A stretch of DNA of 64,000 nt from Desmodus rotundus. Taxonomy: Eukaryota > Chordata > Mammalia > Chiroptera > Phyllostomidae. Both the position numbers and the translations under genes were made by a program. The notes under the pieces are model-generated. The model was given only the letters and a program-made list of their open reading frames with translations, ran no database searches and was not told the origin of the DNA. This document shows, one piece after another, positions 46,033 to 57,607 of the stretch (the first letter of the stretch is position 1; every line of letters begins with the position of its first letter). Where the stretch lies: assembly GCF_022682495.2 (NCBI RefSeq), contig NC_071396.1, positions 54,556,022 through 54,620,021 on the forward strand, given 5' to 3'.

Positions 46033-46109
46033 ATAATAAAAGGCTCAATAAAAATTGTTTTTGATATGGTTCTATTAATTAAATGGTGAAATGTCTTGTT
46101 CTGTCAAAG

Positions 46110-46362
46110 GCCATCCATGAAGTCCTAGAGGAAAACATTGGCAGGAAAATCTCAGAGATTCCATGCAGCAACATCCTCACAGACATGTCCCCTAAAGCAA
46201 GGGACATACAGGAAAGAATAAACAAATGGGACCTCATCAAAATAAAAAGCTTCTGCATGGCTAAAGAAAACCATTAAAATAAAAAGAAAACCAATGGTAT
46301 GGGAAAACATATTTGCCAATGATACCTCAGACAAGGGCCTGATCTCCAAAATATATAAAGTC
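46110..46362 (+). repeat. Internal LINE-1 ORF2 fragment without tail
   Basis: The text from ccatgaagtcctagaggaaaa to ctccaaaatatataaag corresponds to L1 53695-53943. It stops abruptly, with no ORF2 end, 3' UTR or poly(A), and no duplication is visible. The frame is open for only about 60 codons. It may be the leftover of a deleted or inverted insertion. Confidence 0.75.
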
Positions 46363-47056
46363 CACTATATTTTATAAAATGTTCTGCAGTTGTTAAAAGA
46401 CAGACACCAAATGGTACACAAATTTAACTTTTTTCCCCATCAGTTACCATGGGGTATCTTCCTTCAGAAATACCCTGTCTTAAGATGGATGCCTACATCT
46501 GTGACAATAAAGTCTGGAAAGTAAATTGGCTTTGAGAGCGTAACAGTAAATATAGAATATCAATGTGATCAGAGGTGAAAGATGTCAGAAACAGCAGGAG
46601 GAAAAGAGAAAATAATTATCTGATAGAGGAACAAGCACATCTATCTATACTGTAAGATTTTTAAAAATGTTTATAGCCTTTTCTACCAAGAATGCTAGTT
46701 TGTGATGAGTTGAAATATTCTGCCATGTAGCTTATCAAACTCCACTCAATATGTGTGACTCAAAGCATTTAAATTAAAATGGAAACACTTGTGTCACAGA
46801 TCAGATCGGACCTTGTAACTTATTATGCGTCCTAATTTCAGTGCTGCCTGCCATTCTCTTCCTGACTGTAGATGACTCCATGGAGATTTTCATGGCTGCT
46901 TCTAACCCAGACCTTCACCTGGTTTGAAAGTCAGTTTGGATTCACAGAAAAAGTGAGAAAAAAATACAGTTCCCTTCATCTGCCTCCAGGCCCTAACTCA
47001 TTTGGAGAATAAATTATCCTAAGAAAGAATTTTAGAAGACAGGCAGTTCACAAATG
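46363..47056. other. Unique sequence
   Basis: No gene or repeat is recognised. The sequence is AT-rich. Confidence 0.35.
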
Positions 47057-47256
47057 TTTAAAAAAAACTTTTTTTTTAATTGGGGAGGAGAGAGAGAGAG
47101 AGAGAGAGAGCACGCGAGCACAAGCGCATTGATTTGTTGTTCCACTTATTTATCACTCATTCGTTGATTCTTGTATGTGCCCTGACTGGGGATCAAACCT
47201 GCAACCTTGGTATATCAGGACAACACTCTGACCAACTGAGCTACTCGGCCAGGGAT
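47057..47256 (-). mobile_element. VES-type SINE, inverted relative to 45808
   Basis: A GA tract at 47089-47112 is the complement of the TC tail. The body has tgatttgttgttccacttat, gattcttgtatgtgccctga, ggatcaaacctgcaaccttg and caactgagctactcggccag as the head complement. It is the same subfamily as 45808-46021. Confidence 0.9.
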
Positions 47257-47939
47257 TTAACACCTTTAACTTGGGTAATAATAGAGTCTACAAAACAGAT
47301 AAATCCTGCTTATAATCAAAAACTTTCCTGTTCTTATAGTATAATGTTATGGTCAGCCTTCGACATTTTTAAACTGCTTAGAGTACGGCTAGGTCAATAT
47401 TGTTTAGAAGTTCTGAGGAAGGTTTGAGGAAGTTTAGGAGTTTTGAGGAGAACTGAGCATAAGAGAGTAAGGGAATGAAACCATCCACTGTGGATTTATT
47501 GACGGAAGCAGAGGTATTCAGAACAGGAAGTGATGGTGTGGGCCACGGCAGAGATTTTGCTCTGGGGCCCTGCATGACAGTGTCTCCTCAGACAGAAGTG
47601 TGTAGTGGTGGTTTCAAAGCTTCCTAACACTGGTGTCCTGCAGCCGAGAGCACGTGCTCTAGTGCTTTGCAGATTTTGGAAGTTATCCATTTTCAATCGA
47701 GCCCTCCTCCTTGCTCTGAGAGGTGGGCCTACTTGCTTTGAAAGCTTAGTAGTTCCCCAGAGATCCATCTTCTAGAATGCCTTTGGGACCTTCACTTCTT
47801 CAAGTATAAGGCTGATACCTTTTTCAGCCGTTACCTTTTTTGGAAGCTTTGTTGAGTTTTCTTGTCTCTTTCCATTAGAATTCAAGAACCCTTTCTTCTA
47901 TTCCCACAGCATGCACAGTAGAGTTATATGACCTGGCCC
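47257..47939. other. Unique sequence
   Basis: No exon or repeat is recognised. Two overlapping minus frames (47378-47575, 47496-47768) have no motif. Confidence 0.35.
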
Positions 47940-48484
47940 CACTGCATTTTTAAATAATTAATTCCATTTGGTGTTTTTTATACATACCTCAATCCCTCTT
48001 TCTACAGATAATCACTGTGTTGACAGTTTCTGGTGTTTCTTTCCATAAAACAGAAATTTTGCAATATGCACATGTAACTAAATATAAATGTGGCTTTTAA
48101 AAAATCATATAAAAAGATATTTTTGGCAATCTTTTTCAGTCTGTTTTTATTGATTTATTTAGATATATTTTTATTAATACATATAGGCCTGCCTCATTGT
48201 TTTAAACTCATTGTTTTAAATAGCTACCTAACAATTCCATTTTATAGATGTCTATACTTAAAATCACACAGGCTCCCAATTATGAGCACGTTGATTTATT
48301 GCAGCTTTTGGTTTTACAAACACCCCAGCGAGGAATCCCTGGGATTGTGAACTGGTGAATTTCTGCAAGTATTTCTTCGGAATATGTCCCAGGGAGAGTT
48401 CTGGGTCAGAAGGCATGTGACTATTTTATATGGGTGGATTATCTCTACATAAATATTTCACATCAATTAGCTTCCCATCAGCAA
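47940..48484 (-). repeat. Very old LINE-1 3' region (L1ME type)
   Basis: Minus-strand old L1 wording: tgtttctttccataaaacag near 48033, gcaagtatttcttcggaata, ttctgggtcagaaggcatgt and atcaattagcttcccatcag. Strong divergence and indels are evident. Confidence 0.55.
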
Positions 48485-48640
48485 CATCCCACTATGTGTA
48501 AAATGGGTTCACATCTCTTTTCCCCCACCTAGAAGGTGAGAAAATTGAGTGTAGGGACTTGCTTTCTGTCACTTGATCCCTGAAACACATAGCACAATGC
48601 TCAGTAAATATTTGCAGAAGGAAGAAATGACAAAGGAAAA
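48485..48640 (+). repeat. L2 3' end
   Basis: L2 terminus: cacctagaaggtgagaaaat, gtgtagggacttgctttctg and tgaaacacatagcacaatgc, then tcagtaaatatttgcagaagg. Confidence 0.65.
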
Positions 48641-50429
48641 GTTTTGCTCATATTTTAGCCTGTGTGAACACTGTCAGAGTTACATCAGAGGTAATATTAA
48701 AGTCACACGCTAATGTGACACTAAGGCACACTTGATAATTCAGGGAGAGGTGTGTGTGGTTGTGAATTCACCAGGCAATCACACAGTCACCTCATTAATC
48801 TTCTTTAGCAGCTCAAGAAGAGGGAGAAACGATTATTCCAGAATCAATCTATATCTCATTTTTTTTTCCAGAGTAGACTGTCCCCTGGTACCAATGGATG
48901 TGCGGTGGGCGATCGTAGCATGTGGATGGGAACAAGAAGGGAGGGGCAACTTCTGTTCTCGGCCCCAAGAGGGAGTGTGTTCTCCTGGCAGACTATGGGC
49001 TGAAACATCACTTTCCTCCTGTCCTTTCTTACATGTGTTCCATCATACATGTGCAAACTGGTTGTGAATCCTAAGGTCCCAACAGGTAGACTCGAAACTC
49101 TCCAGGCTGACCATCAAGGCCCTCTGTCCTTGGACCTGCTCCTCCCAGCTATTGCCAGTTACTCCCTGCCAGCTGGAGACCTTTGTGGGCTTAGCCAGCC
49201 TGCTGCTTGATTCTTTGATGCCAATCATTCTTAGTTCAGATTGGCTGCCATAGTGATTTTTAATCTACACCCACTTTTTTAGTGAGTGAACTATAAATAT
49301 GCCACCCAACTGTATTGTGGCCTGGAGGCTCAAAACAGTTTTTTAAGACCTCCAATGCCCTCCAAGACACACGTGTTTGAAATACTGTATGCACCCCATA
49401 ATTCTGAAACCCCCGGGAGATAAGGTGAAATGTTAGAGGCATTTACTACTTTCTTCTGACTGTTCACCGGGCTGATGTCTCTTTGACTGATCAGCACTGA
49501 CTGGCTCAGCACAGGTGTAATGAATGTCTTAGATTACCCAGTGAGTTTGAACTTTAATTTTTATTAGCTTGACTTGCACCTCTGTGCCTCTGTCATCTTT
49601 AGGATGCCTGCTCTCTGCAGGCTGATAGGATTTACGGCTCCAGGGTTGGAAAAGCATAAAGATGAGATGGTCCTCCTGAGAGGTTTATCTCTTCAGGTTA
49701 GTGCTAATGCAGAAGCCAGTATTTACCCACTAGTCATATTTACCCAGGACCATAAAAAGTACATCCACAGCAGAGTGCTAAAAGATGGCCGTTGTTCAGA
49801 GCCATTGCAACATCTAAAACTGACATTGCAATCAATGAAAACATTTTATTGGCCCTCTTGGGTTTTACTACAGAAAATTGCAAATCTCTATTATGCACCA
49901 ACACAGCAACAGATTTTGTTGGTGGCCTTAAATCAATCTGTTAGATATATTTGAAGGAATATGGATATTACTGAAGTTGGATAGGAATTTGCAGGTGGTG
50001 CCAAGAAATAAGCTTCTACAAATAAACAATCAATCAAATAAACAAATACACAGACATCAATATTTGCATAGGTCTCACAAGCCCACAGAATACTTTGGCA
50101 TATATCATATGTTCAATGCACCAGCCCTAGGAACGAGCAGGCGTGATTCATAGTAACTCCATTTTAGAGATGAGGGCATCTGAAGTTCAGGGAAGTTGAG
50201 TGATGTGAGGTTGAAATTTTTATGAGGGGCTTTGGTGTCTCTTGTGTGTTACACTCCACGGCTTCCAAAATTACCAGCAAAGCTATAGCTGTTTCAACTC
50301 TGAATCCACCAAGCCCACAGAAGTAGGCTGAGTATCTGGAGTGAGAAATAAAGTCACCATTTGTAAGATACTTAGCTTATAGGAACAATAAGGTCAATTC
50401 ATATTGATTCTTGCAGGATTACTCTTTTA
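48641..50429. other. Unique stretch; candidate conserved block at 49500-49980
   Basis: No repeat is recognised. 49574-49954 is open for 126 codons on the plus strand, the longest frame outside a recognised mobile element, apart from a 128-codon frame at 15303. It has no signal peptide, domain or motif that I can name, and no splice context. Words such as gacattgcaatcaatg suggest non-coding regulatory DNA as an alternative. Confidence 0.3.
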
Positions 50430-50525
50430 TCCCTGTATTTATCCACTTAAAATTTACTGAGTGTATTCTATGTATGAAGCATTGCTCTATGGTAGCTACG
50501 GAAATGAGTAATGCATAAGCCCTGT
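50430..50525 (-). repeat. L2 3' end
   Basis: The reverse complement of the L2 terminus: tttatccacttaaaatttac, then gagtgtattctatgtatgaag and cattgctctatggtagctac. Confidence 0.55.
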
Positions 50526-50539
50526 TTTTAGGGATAATA

Positions 50540-50767
50540 ATAATATTAGATAATATTTATGGATGTTTGGTTATGATATGTCAGGCAATATGCTAATCAC
50601 TTAGGACACATTATAACACTTATTCCTATCAGCTTCCTTATCATGTAGGTTTTCTTATTATCCCTATTTTCCATTTAAGGCATAGAGGCTCACATCCAAC
50701 ATAAGCAATAGGTGGCAGGCTTGACAGCCATTCAGGAGCTGGTGTGATCCAGAATCCCATACTTTAT
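50540..50767 (-). repeat. MIR SINE
   Basis: Minus-strand MIR: aataatattagataatattt, tatgtcaggcaatatgctaa, ttatccctattttccattta and aggcatagaggctcac, ending in the cagaatcccatactttat word that became the target duplication of the adjacent L1. Confidence 0.7.
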
Positions 50768-51113
50768 TTTCTTTTCCATGGTTCATTTTATTTATTTATT
50801 TTTATTATTTTATTTTTTTATTGTTGTTCAAGTACAGTTGTCTCTATTCCCCCCCCCACACACACACACACTCCCCTGACACCAGCCATCCCCACTTTCC
50901 ACCTTTGATCCTACCCCCCTTTGGTTTTGTCCATGTGTCCTTTATACACATTCCTGAAAACCCTCCCCCCTTTTTACCTATAAGTGGAATATAATCAACA
51001 AAACAAACAAGCAAGCAAAACATAAGCAGAGACAGTGAAATTAAGAAAAAACCCGACAGTAACCAGAGGGAAGATGAGAGAGGATAATGGATGGGGCAGA
51101 ATCCCATACTTTA
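50750..51113 (-). mobile_element. Young LINE-1 with 5' inversion and 18-bp duplication
   Basis: cagaatcccatactttat at 50750-50767 is repeated without change at 51096-51113. In element orientation the insert (50768-51095) has two parts. The normal 3' part, 50768 to about 50975, is a tail and 3' UTR of the ttattgttgttcaagtacag type. The inverted 5' part, about 50976-51095, reads in plus orientation from the last ORF2 codons (acctataagtggaatataat) into the UTR. A short stretch between tail and duplication (tttcttttccatggttc) may be a small transduction. Confidence 0.9.
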
Positions 51114-53109
51114 TAACCTGTTTGTAACTCTTCCTTCCCATCCTTTGCTCCCTGAGTCATGGTCAGACATAGGAACAGAAAACTTAATAATAAACCTGGA
51201 GGAATGAATGAGAAGTTGTAGGAACACAAAGTGGGGGAAATCAGAGAGGACTTAATATATGAAACTTAATTTGGGTATTAAAATAGCCATAGAAAACTAC
51301 TTACCAAAAGTTTATTGAGTCCTCATAGAATTCACTGCACTGTTTCAGTTGCTTAAGGTGTTGACTATGCATTGTGTTGTTAGTACTCTTGCTTTAAGCC
51401 AGAAATGAGTCCTCAAACTTTACAGTAATGAGGCCACAGAGAACAGCACAATCACTGGAGTAGTTGTTTCAACAACACACAGCAGTATCCTGAGCTGATG
51501 AATTTCACTGCCTTGCTCTCTATCAGCCCTCTGCAGCATGATGATTGCTACTTAAATATGCAAAAAAGACTTCAGGTCTTCATCTCATTCACACAGGAGA
51601 GACAGTAGCATAAGCTGAAAAGCAGGGAGTATGTAATTACCCAGGAGAAGGGTGAGTGAGAGTTGTCAGCTGTCAAACAATGTGTTACCTTAGATGTGAT
51701 GTCTCCTTAAAGGTGGGGGGATGGGGGGGCTTGTCCATTTCTCTAAAGACTTGAAGAATTTGAGGTCTCTTAATTGAAAGTATGATGCTACTGTCATTCA
51801 TCAGTATTGGTATCATATCACTAAGAGTCAGAGAAAATCCTAGCAATGTTCTAGGAGTATGCTCTATTCTTAAGGAGCAGTAGGAAAGTCCCAGAGCTTA
51901 CGTGAATGTGTTCAGTGTGATTATCTGTAAAAATGCTTTGGTGTAGTTCAACTCAACTCTTGTTTCAAACTGAAGTTTCTCTGTCCCTTTTGTTCTATTC
52001 AGGAAGAAAGTAAGACAGTTTGTCTATATCTTTCACAGTTAAAGAACAATTCCTATTTTCAGAGCATATGTAATTGTGACCTGACTGCTAAGACTACAGG
52101 AAAATTCAAGGGATTTTTAGAGAAAGCTTGCATATATTAAAAAAATAAAGGAGAGGGCTTTTTGGTAAAAAAAAAAAAAAGACAGCAAATTTAATACACA
52201 GGATTTCCCCCTTCTGTTTCTTATTAAACACCCCTGATGACAAAAGGGAGTAAAATGTCGTAAAACTACAAGGACAAAGGGGGTAGTCCAGAAGATGGCA
52301 CGAGATGGGAAATGCTGATAACATCTTGGAACTTAGAGGAACATGTGGTAACTGGCTTAGTAGAGAAGAGAAAGGTGAATCTGCAGAGGGGAAGAAAACA
52401 AGAGGAAGAAGCTGAGTCTGCGACCCTGGCAAGGCCAGACAGACTGAAGATTCCAGGCTGATGAAGACATCAGAAGGGACAGGGCTTCTGAAAAGAGAGG
52501 CATAGGACCACCTAGGTTACCTGGTAAATCACACACAGTGCAGCCAAATAACCCACTCTCCCTGCCCCGGCAGCTAAAGGGAGAGTTGTCTTCAGATAAG
52601 TGAACCAGCGAGACTTTGGACTCAGACAACAAACCCGGTGGATGGCAATGCTGAAATGCTATACTGAAAATAGAGAATTAAGTTAAAATCGACACATTGA
52701 CTCAGAAGACCCTCAACTTCTGTCCTCTGCCTATCTCCCAGAACTCTAAATAGCTTGGTAAGAAATTGTAGGATTCCTCTCTAGAGAAATCAATATGCAC
52801 AAGAAGGAGTGGTAGGCGGAGCACTAAAAATACTAGTGCTTGACATTCCCCAAAGAAATAGCCAGGTCTCCATTTGATTATGAGATTGTAAGACCTGTGA
52901 ATAACTATGTTATAATGTTCTGTGCCCTATTCTCTAACCAAGAAGATTTTTAAAGGTAATTTTGTTATGTACTTTAGGACTGCCGGGATGAGATAGTTAA
53001 TATTAGAACATTTCAGTAATTTACTCCATAGAATTGGAATCACTGGACTTCCCCCATCAAAAGCTCTTGAAGAATAATATGTATTTACTATTTTAATGTG
53101 ACTTGTCTT
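51114..53109. other. Unique sequence without a recognisable gene
   Basis: About 2 kb contain no recognised repeat apart from homopolymer tracts at about 51715-51729 (G-rich) and 52168-52180 (A). The 108- and 91-aa minus frames (52106-52632) show no motif. Confidence 0.35.
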
Positions 53110-53223
53110 TTGTTCTTACCAGTTGGCACCTGGTGATCAGTTTTGTATTGCCACAATAATGCTGCATAAGAAACCACCACAAATCTCATGGTTTAAAACA
53201 ATAAGCCTTTATGTAGCTTAATT

Positions 53224-54868
53224 AAGAATACAGGCTGTTGATTTATAGATTCAATGCAATCCCTATTAACGTACCCATGACATATTTCACAGATATAGAA
53301 CAAACATTTCAGAAGTTCATATGGAACCATAAATGACCCCGAATAGCTGCAGCAATTTTGAGAAAGAAGAACAAAGCAGGAGAGATCACAATACCTGATA
53401 TCAAACTGTATTACAAGGCCACTGTAATCAAAACAGCCTGGTACAGGCATAAAAACAGGCACCTAGACCAATGGAACAGAACAGAGAGCCCAGAAATAAA
53501 CCCAAGTCTTTACAGTCACTTAATATTTGACAAAGGAGGAAGGAGCATAAAATGGAGCAAAAATAGCCTCTTCAACAAATGGTGTTGGGAGATCTGGACA
53601 GTTACATGCAAAAAAAATGAAACTCGATCACCAACTTACACCATACACAAAAATAAATTAAAGGTGGGTAAAAGACTTAAATATAAGTTGTAACACCATA
53701 AAAGTCCTCGAGGAAAACATTGGCAGGAAGATCTCAGACATTCCATGCAGCAACATCCTCACAGACATATCTCCTAAATCAAGGGACATAAAGGAAAGAA
53801 TAAACAAATGGGACCTCATCAAAGTAAAAAGCTTATGCATGGCTAAAGAAAACAGCATTAAAATAAAAAGAGAACCAAAAGTATAGGAAAACATATTTGC
53901 CAATGATACCTCAGACAAGGGCCTGATCTCCAAAATATATAAAGAACTCACACAACTCCACTCCAGGAAGACATTAAAAAATGGGCAAAGGACTTGAACA
54001 GACACTTCTCCAAGGAAGACAGACAGAGGGCCCAGAGACATATGAAAAGATGCTCAGCATCACTAGCCATCAGAGAGAAGCAAATTAAAACCACAATGAG
54101 GTACCACCTCACACCAGTCAGAGTGGCCAACATAAACAAATCCACAAACAAATGTTGGAGAGGATGCGGAGAAAAGGGAACCCTAGTGCACTGTTGGTGG
54201 GAATGCAGACTAGTGAGGCCACTGTGGAAAACAGTATGGAATTTCCTCAGAAAACTAAAAATGGAACTGTCCTTTGACCCAGCAATTCTGCTGCTGGGAT
54301 TATACCCTAAGAACCCTGAAGCACCAATCCTAAAGAACCTATGCACCCCAATGTTCATAGCAGCACAATTTACCATAGCCATGTACTGGAAGCAACCTAA
54401 GTGCCCATCAGCAAATGAGTGGATCCAAAAACTATGGTACATTTATGCAATGGAATTCTACGCAGCAGAGAGAAAGAAGGAGCTTATACCCTTTGCAATG
54501 GCATGGATGGAATTGGAGAGCATTATGCTAACTGAAATAAGCCAGGCAGTGAGCGACAAATACCATGTGATCTCACCTTTAACTGGAACATAGTCAACAG
54601 AAGAAAAAAGCAAACAAAATATAACCAGAGACTTTGAAGTTAAGTACAATCTAACAATAGCCAGAGGGGAGTGGGGAGGGGACAGTGGGGAGAGGGGATT
54701 ACAGGAACTCCTATAAAGGACATGTGGACAAAATCAAGGGGGAGGGTGGAGGTGGGGAAGGGAGGTGGGTTTGGCTGGGGTGGGGTAGAGGGATGGGGAG
54801 AAAATGCAGACAACTGTAATTGAATAACAATAAAAAATTTTTTAAAAAGAAAAAAGAATGCAGGCTGT
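53224..54868 (+). mobile_element. Young LINE-1, 5'-truncated, 15-bp duplication
   Basis: The flanking words aagaatacaggctgt (53224-53238) and aagaatgcaggctgt (54854-54868) differ by one transition. The insert (53239-54853) holds the last 1.35 kb of ORF2, a G-rich 3' UTR (about 54650-54800) and a tail caataaaaaattttttaaaaag. The uninterrupted minus-strand target reads attctt/aattaa, close to the L1 endonuclease preference. It is the largest young L1 in the window. Confidence 0.93.
53239..54593 (+). pseudogene. LINE-1 ORF2 C-terminal part, frameshifted
   Basis: This is the end of the L1 reverse transcriptase protein, distal to the polymerase motifs. Three segments are visible. 53358-53693 is open in one frame and ends at a stop; about 53701-53990 continues in the next frame and has a stop near 53885; 53994-54593 returns to the first frame as 199 open codons. 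The last segment carries the cysteine/histidine pattern C-x3-C-x7-H-x4-C (residues about 49-67), typical of the ORF2 C-terminal domain. It has no ATG at its start and cannot make a working enzyme. Confidence 0.85.
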
Positions 54869-55260
54869 GTAGATGGTTATTGTCGTGTTGGCTGGTCTCA
54901 CTCAACTCATTTGTGTGTGGTTAGCTGCAGGAGGGTCTGGCTGCTCTGCTTGTTTTTTTGTTTATTTGTCTATTTGTCCCTGCAAGTCTCTTTGTATGTC
55001 TGGGCATCATCTGGCTGTTGGCCTGTCTAGAATTGTTCAGATTGGGATGGTTTCAGACAACTCTGTTCTGCTTCATGTGTGTCATCCTCTTGCAGTCTAA
55101 TTTGGGTGTGTTCATGGCAAAGGCAGAGGAGCAAGCGTGAAAACGAGCCTCAGTGTGTGATTTCATACCTCTGATCACATGATGTTTGCTAATGTCCCAA
55201 TGGCCAAAGCATGCCACATGGCTGCGTCCAGAGTCAAGGGCAAGTGAAGAATTGGGTCTA

Positions 55261-55959
55261 CCAATGCCATCGGTCTGCCACATCTGACTCTACCTTATCC
55301 TCTTATCTCTCCTTTGTGTATGGACTTCACTCTGCAATGTACAGAGTAGAAATTTGGGGAGTTGCCCTTATCCAACATTTTACTCTTCTTGACTTAAAGG
55401 AGCTCAAGCTATATATTTTTTACAAGTTTACTTAAATCTACAATGCAGCATGAAAACAGAACATATGTGCCTCAGAAAGCTACAGACCTAAAAAGGAATC
55501 TTTTAGAGGTTGAAGGGAACCAGTTTAAACAGTACAATTCCTGTTCTTTGAAGTGTGGTTTTGAAGGATTTAATCAACATGGGATTGAATTTACAAATTC
55601 CATTCAAAGTCAGAGAATCACTTTGGAGCTTCCTCTGATCCATTTTCAAAGCCCAAACTCTTAGATCACATGTAGGGTGGTGTCCTTGTGGAGTAGGTAT
55701 CTCAGCGCTTGGTTCCAGGGCTCAAGCTGGTGACCTTGAAAAATTACTTGACTCTGCTTCCTTTCCTGAGAAAGCGTGGTGATTACCCCTTTTTCAAGAA
55801 AACCTATCTCATAGACTTAACGATTAAATGACACAAATGGGTGATAACACTTATGGAAACATATAAAATTCTAGGTCAATTAAAAACGATTATGTTATCA
55901 TGCTGGCAAAAACTTGAACTTACCCTGTGACAGCATTACAACAAAAATCATGGCTTTCA
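55261..55959. other. Unique sequence
   Basis: No gene or repeat is recognised. Confidence 0.35.
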
Positions 55960-56178
55960 CTTGCTTTGTGTGTAGTATATGCTGGCACTACGATCAGCAC
56001 TTTACCTCCATAATTTTATTTAATCCTAATGGGAATGCGATTATCCCTGTTGTACAGAAAGCTGAGTTTTAGAAACTAAGTAACTTCCCCCATGTCACCT
56101 GGTATGGCGGGGTGTGCAATGAAAGGAATCTGGCAGGTGGATTCTGGAGCCTGTCTCCTTAATTGCTCTTCTCAGGCT
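55960..56178 (-). repeat. MIR SINE
   Basis: Minus-strand MIR: gtatatgctggcactacgat, ataattttatttaatcctaa, tgggaatgcgattatccctg and actaagtaacttcccccatg, then a degraded head. Confidence 0.65.
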
Positions 56179-56529
56179 GTGACATGGTGGCAGTCTTGTA
56201 CAATTGTGAGCTTTATGCACTCTCCAAAGTGTTCAACCCCGACCTCATTTCCACGTTGTAGCAGCTTGCATTAAGTAGAAGGGATGGTACTATTATTAAT
56301 CATTATTAAACATTCACTGTGCATTAAGAATGCTGACCTCATTCTCTGGCATACTGCTTAAAGTAAGGGGATAAGAATATGAATGAGGAAGAAGACTTAA
56401 AAAATGCGGTCCATCCCTAACAAAGTGAATACCTCCAGCCAGCATGGGTGGAAGGGAGGGGAATGATGCTGTTGAGAGCAGACTGGAGTGCTGTACATGT
56501 AAAAATGACTTTTATTTGTTTGTCCCACA

Positions 56530-57000
56530 ATCGCGTATTGGAAGTCTATGAGGAAGATTCAGGGGATGGATAAATGAGTGAGGCAGCCCTTGCCCTAAAG
56601 AAACTCAGGTATAATGAAGGACAGACACACAAACATACACACAGATGATGTAGCATGGCCAAGGGCTCTAATGGAGACCTTCATCATGCGATTGACCTTG
56701 ATTTGGATATAGGGGTAAGGAAGCGGTCTGAGTCTAGGGAAGGCTCCGTGGAAGAGGTGGCAATGAATGGAATCATAGTGAATGGGGAGGAACTCCTCAG
56801 AAAGAAAACCATGAGGTAGGAAGGGCTATTCTACTGCATGCAAAGTGCTAAAACCTAAGCAGGACATAGCAGGTGCAAGGAAAAGTTGGAGGGGGGCGGC
56901 ACACACACTTGGAGAAAGAATGTCCAAGGTAGGCAGGGCCCAGATCATGAAGGGCCTTGTGGAGACAATGGAGCCATTGCTTAGAGAATGGGAAGCATCA
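56530..57000 (-). repeat. L2 3' region
   Basis: The reverse complement of L2: gagtgaggcagcccttgcc, tagggaaggctccgtggaag, aggtggcaatgaatggaat and gcagggcccagatcatgaag, then ggccttgtggagacaatggag. It is diverged but continuous in order. Confidence 0.55.
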
Positions 57001-57607
57001 ATTTTAGGAACCTAAAAAAAATCCATCATTAAGTAAAAGTTAAAATGGTAAAATGCTTCAGTACCCATGTAAGGCAGGATTTGTCTCAGTTTTCCATTAG
57101 GACTAGTGGCAGCACAGGGTGAGGCTGCCACTGGTCCCATGCCATCTGTCCAGCTGGAAAGGTCTTCCTGGGAGACCACATGGCATTCCCAACTTGACAC
57201 ACAGAGCTGCTACAGATCTGTTTCTGACAACTTCTAATTCTTCTTCCCCTTTGCCGGGGCTGAAGAAGTGAGCTCCTGGCACAGCTGTGACCCCATTCTT
57301 GGGCACCAGTGATGGCAACATGGGCAATGAGCAAGCGAAAAGGTATGTGTGAGCTGGGACCCCAGGCCACAGTTGCACACAAAGTCTGCTCCTCCAAGAC
57401 TGAAACAGGTTGTGAAAGAATGAAGCAGTTCAGAAGCCAAGAAGAGCATCTTCATTCTCATACTGTGAATCATCAAGCAAGCCACAGCTGTGATTCCCTC
57501 TAATGTCATCTGTTGTAGCTGTTAGCATGAACATAGTTCAGGAACCTCTCTGCTCCTGGTCCTGGGCTGAGGACCTGGAGGGTATCCCTGATATGCTCTG
57601 GTTACAT
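57001..57607. other. Unique sequence
   Basis: Several overlapping minus frames (57012-57509) are open in all three phases, which reflects low stop density rather than a gene. No motif is recognised. Confidence 0.35.

Larger units (their letters stand above)
53110..55260 (-). repeat. Possible MaLR-type LTR split by an L1
   Basis: 53140-53223 (ccacaataatgctgcataag, then accaccacaaatctcatgg and tttaaaacaataagc) has the inverted end of a MaLR LTR. After the L1, 54869-55260 continues with weaker LTR-like wording (gttggctggtctcactcaac, ccaatggccaaagcatgcc). The split by a clean L1 insertion is clear. The LTR identity is less certain. Confidence 0.45.

Noticed and set aside
53994..54593. 199-codon open frame as a host gene
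   Set aside because: The translation is the C-terminal end of LINE-1 ORF2 and the segment lies inside an L1 bounded by a target duplication. It lacks an initiating ATG.
57012..57509. Overlapping 60-103-codon minus frames as an exon
   Set aside because: All three phases are open over the same DNA, which indicates low stop density rather than selection on one frame.
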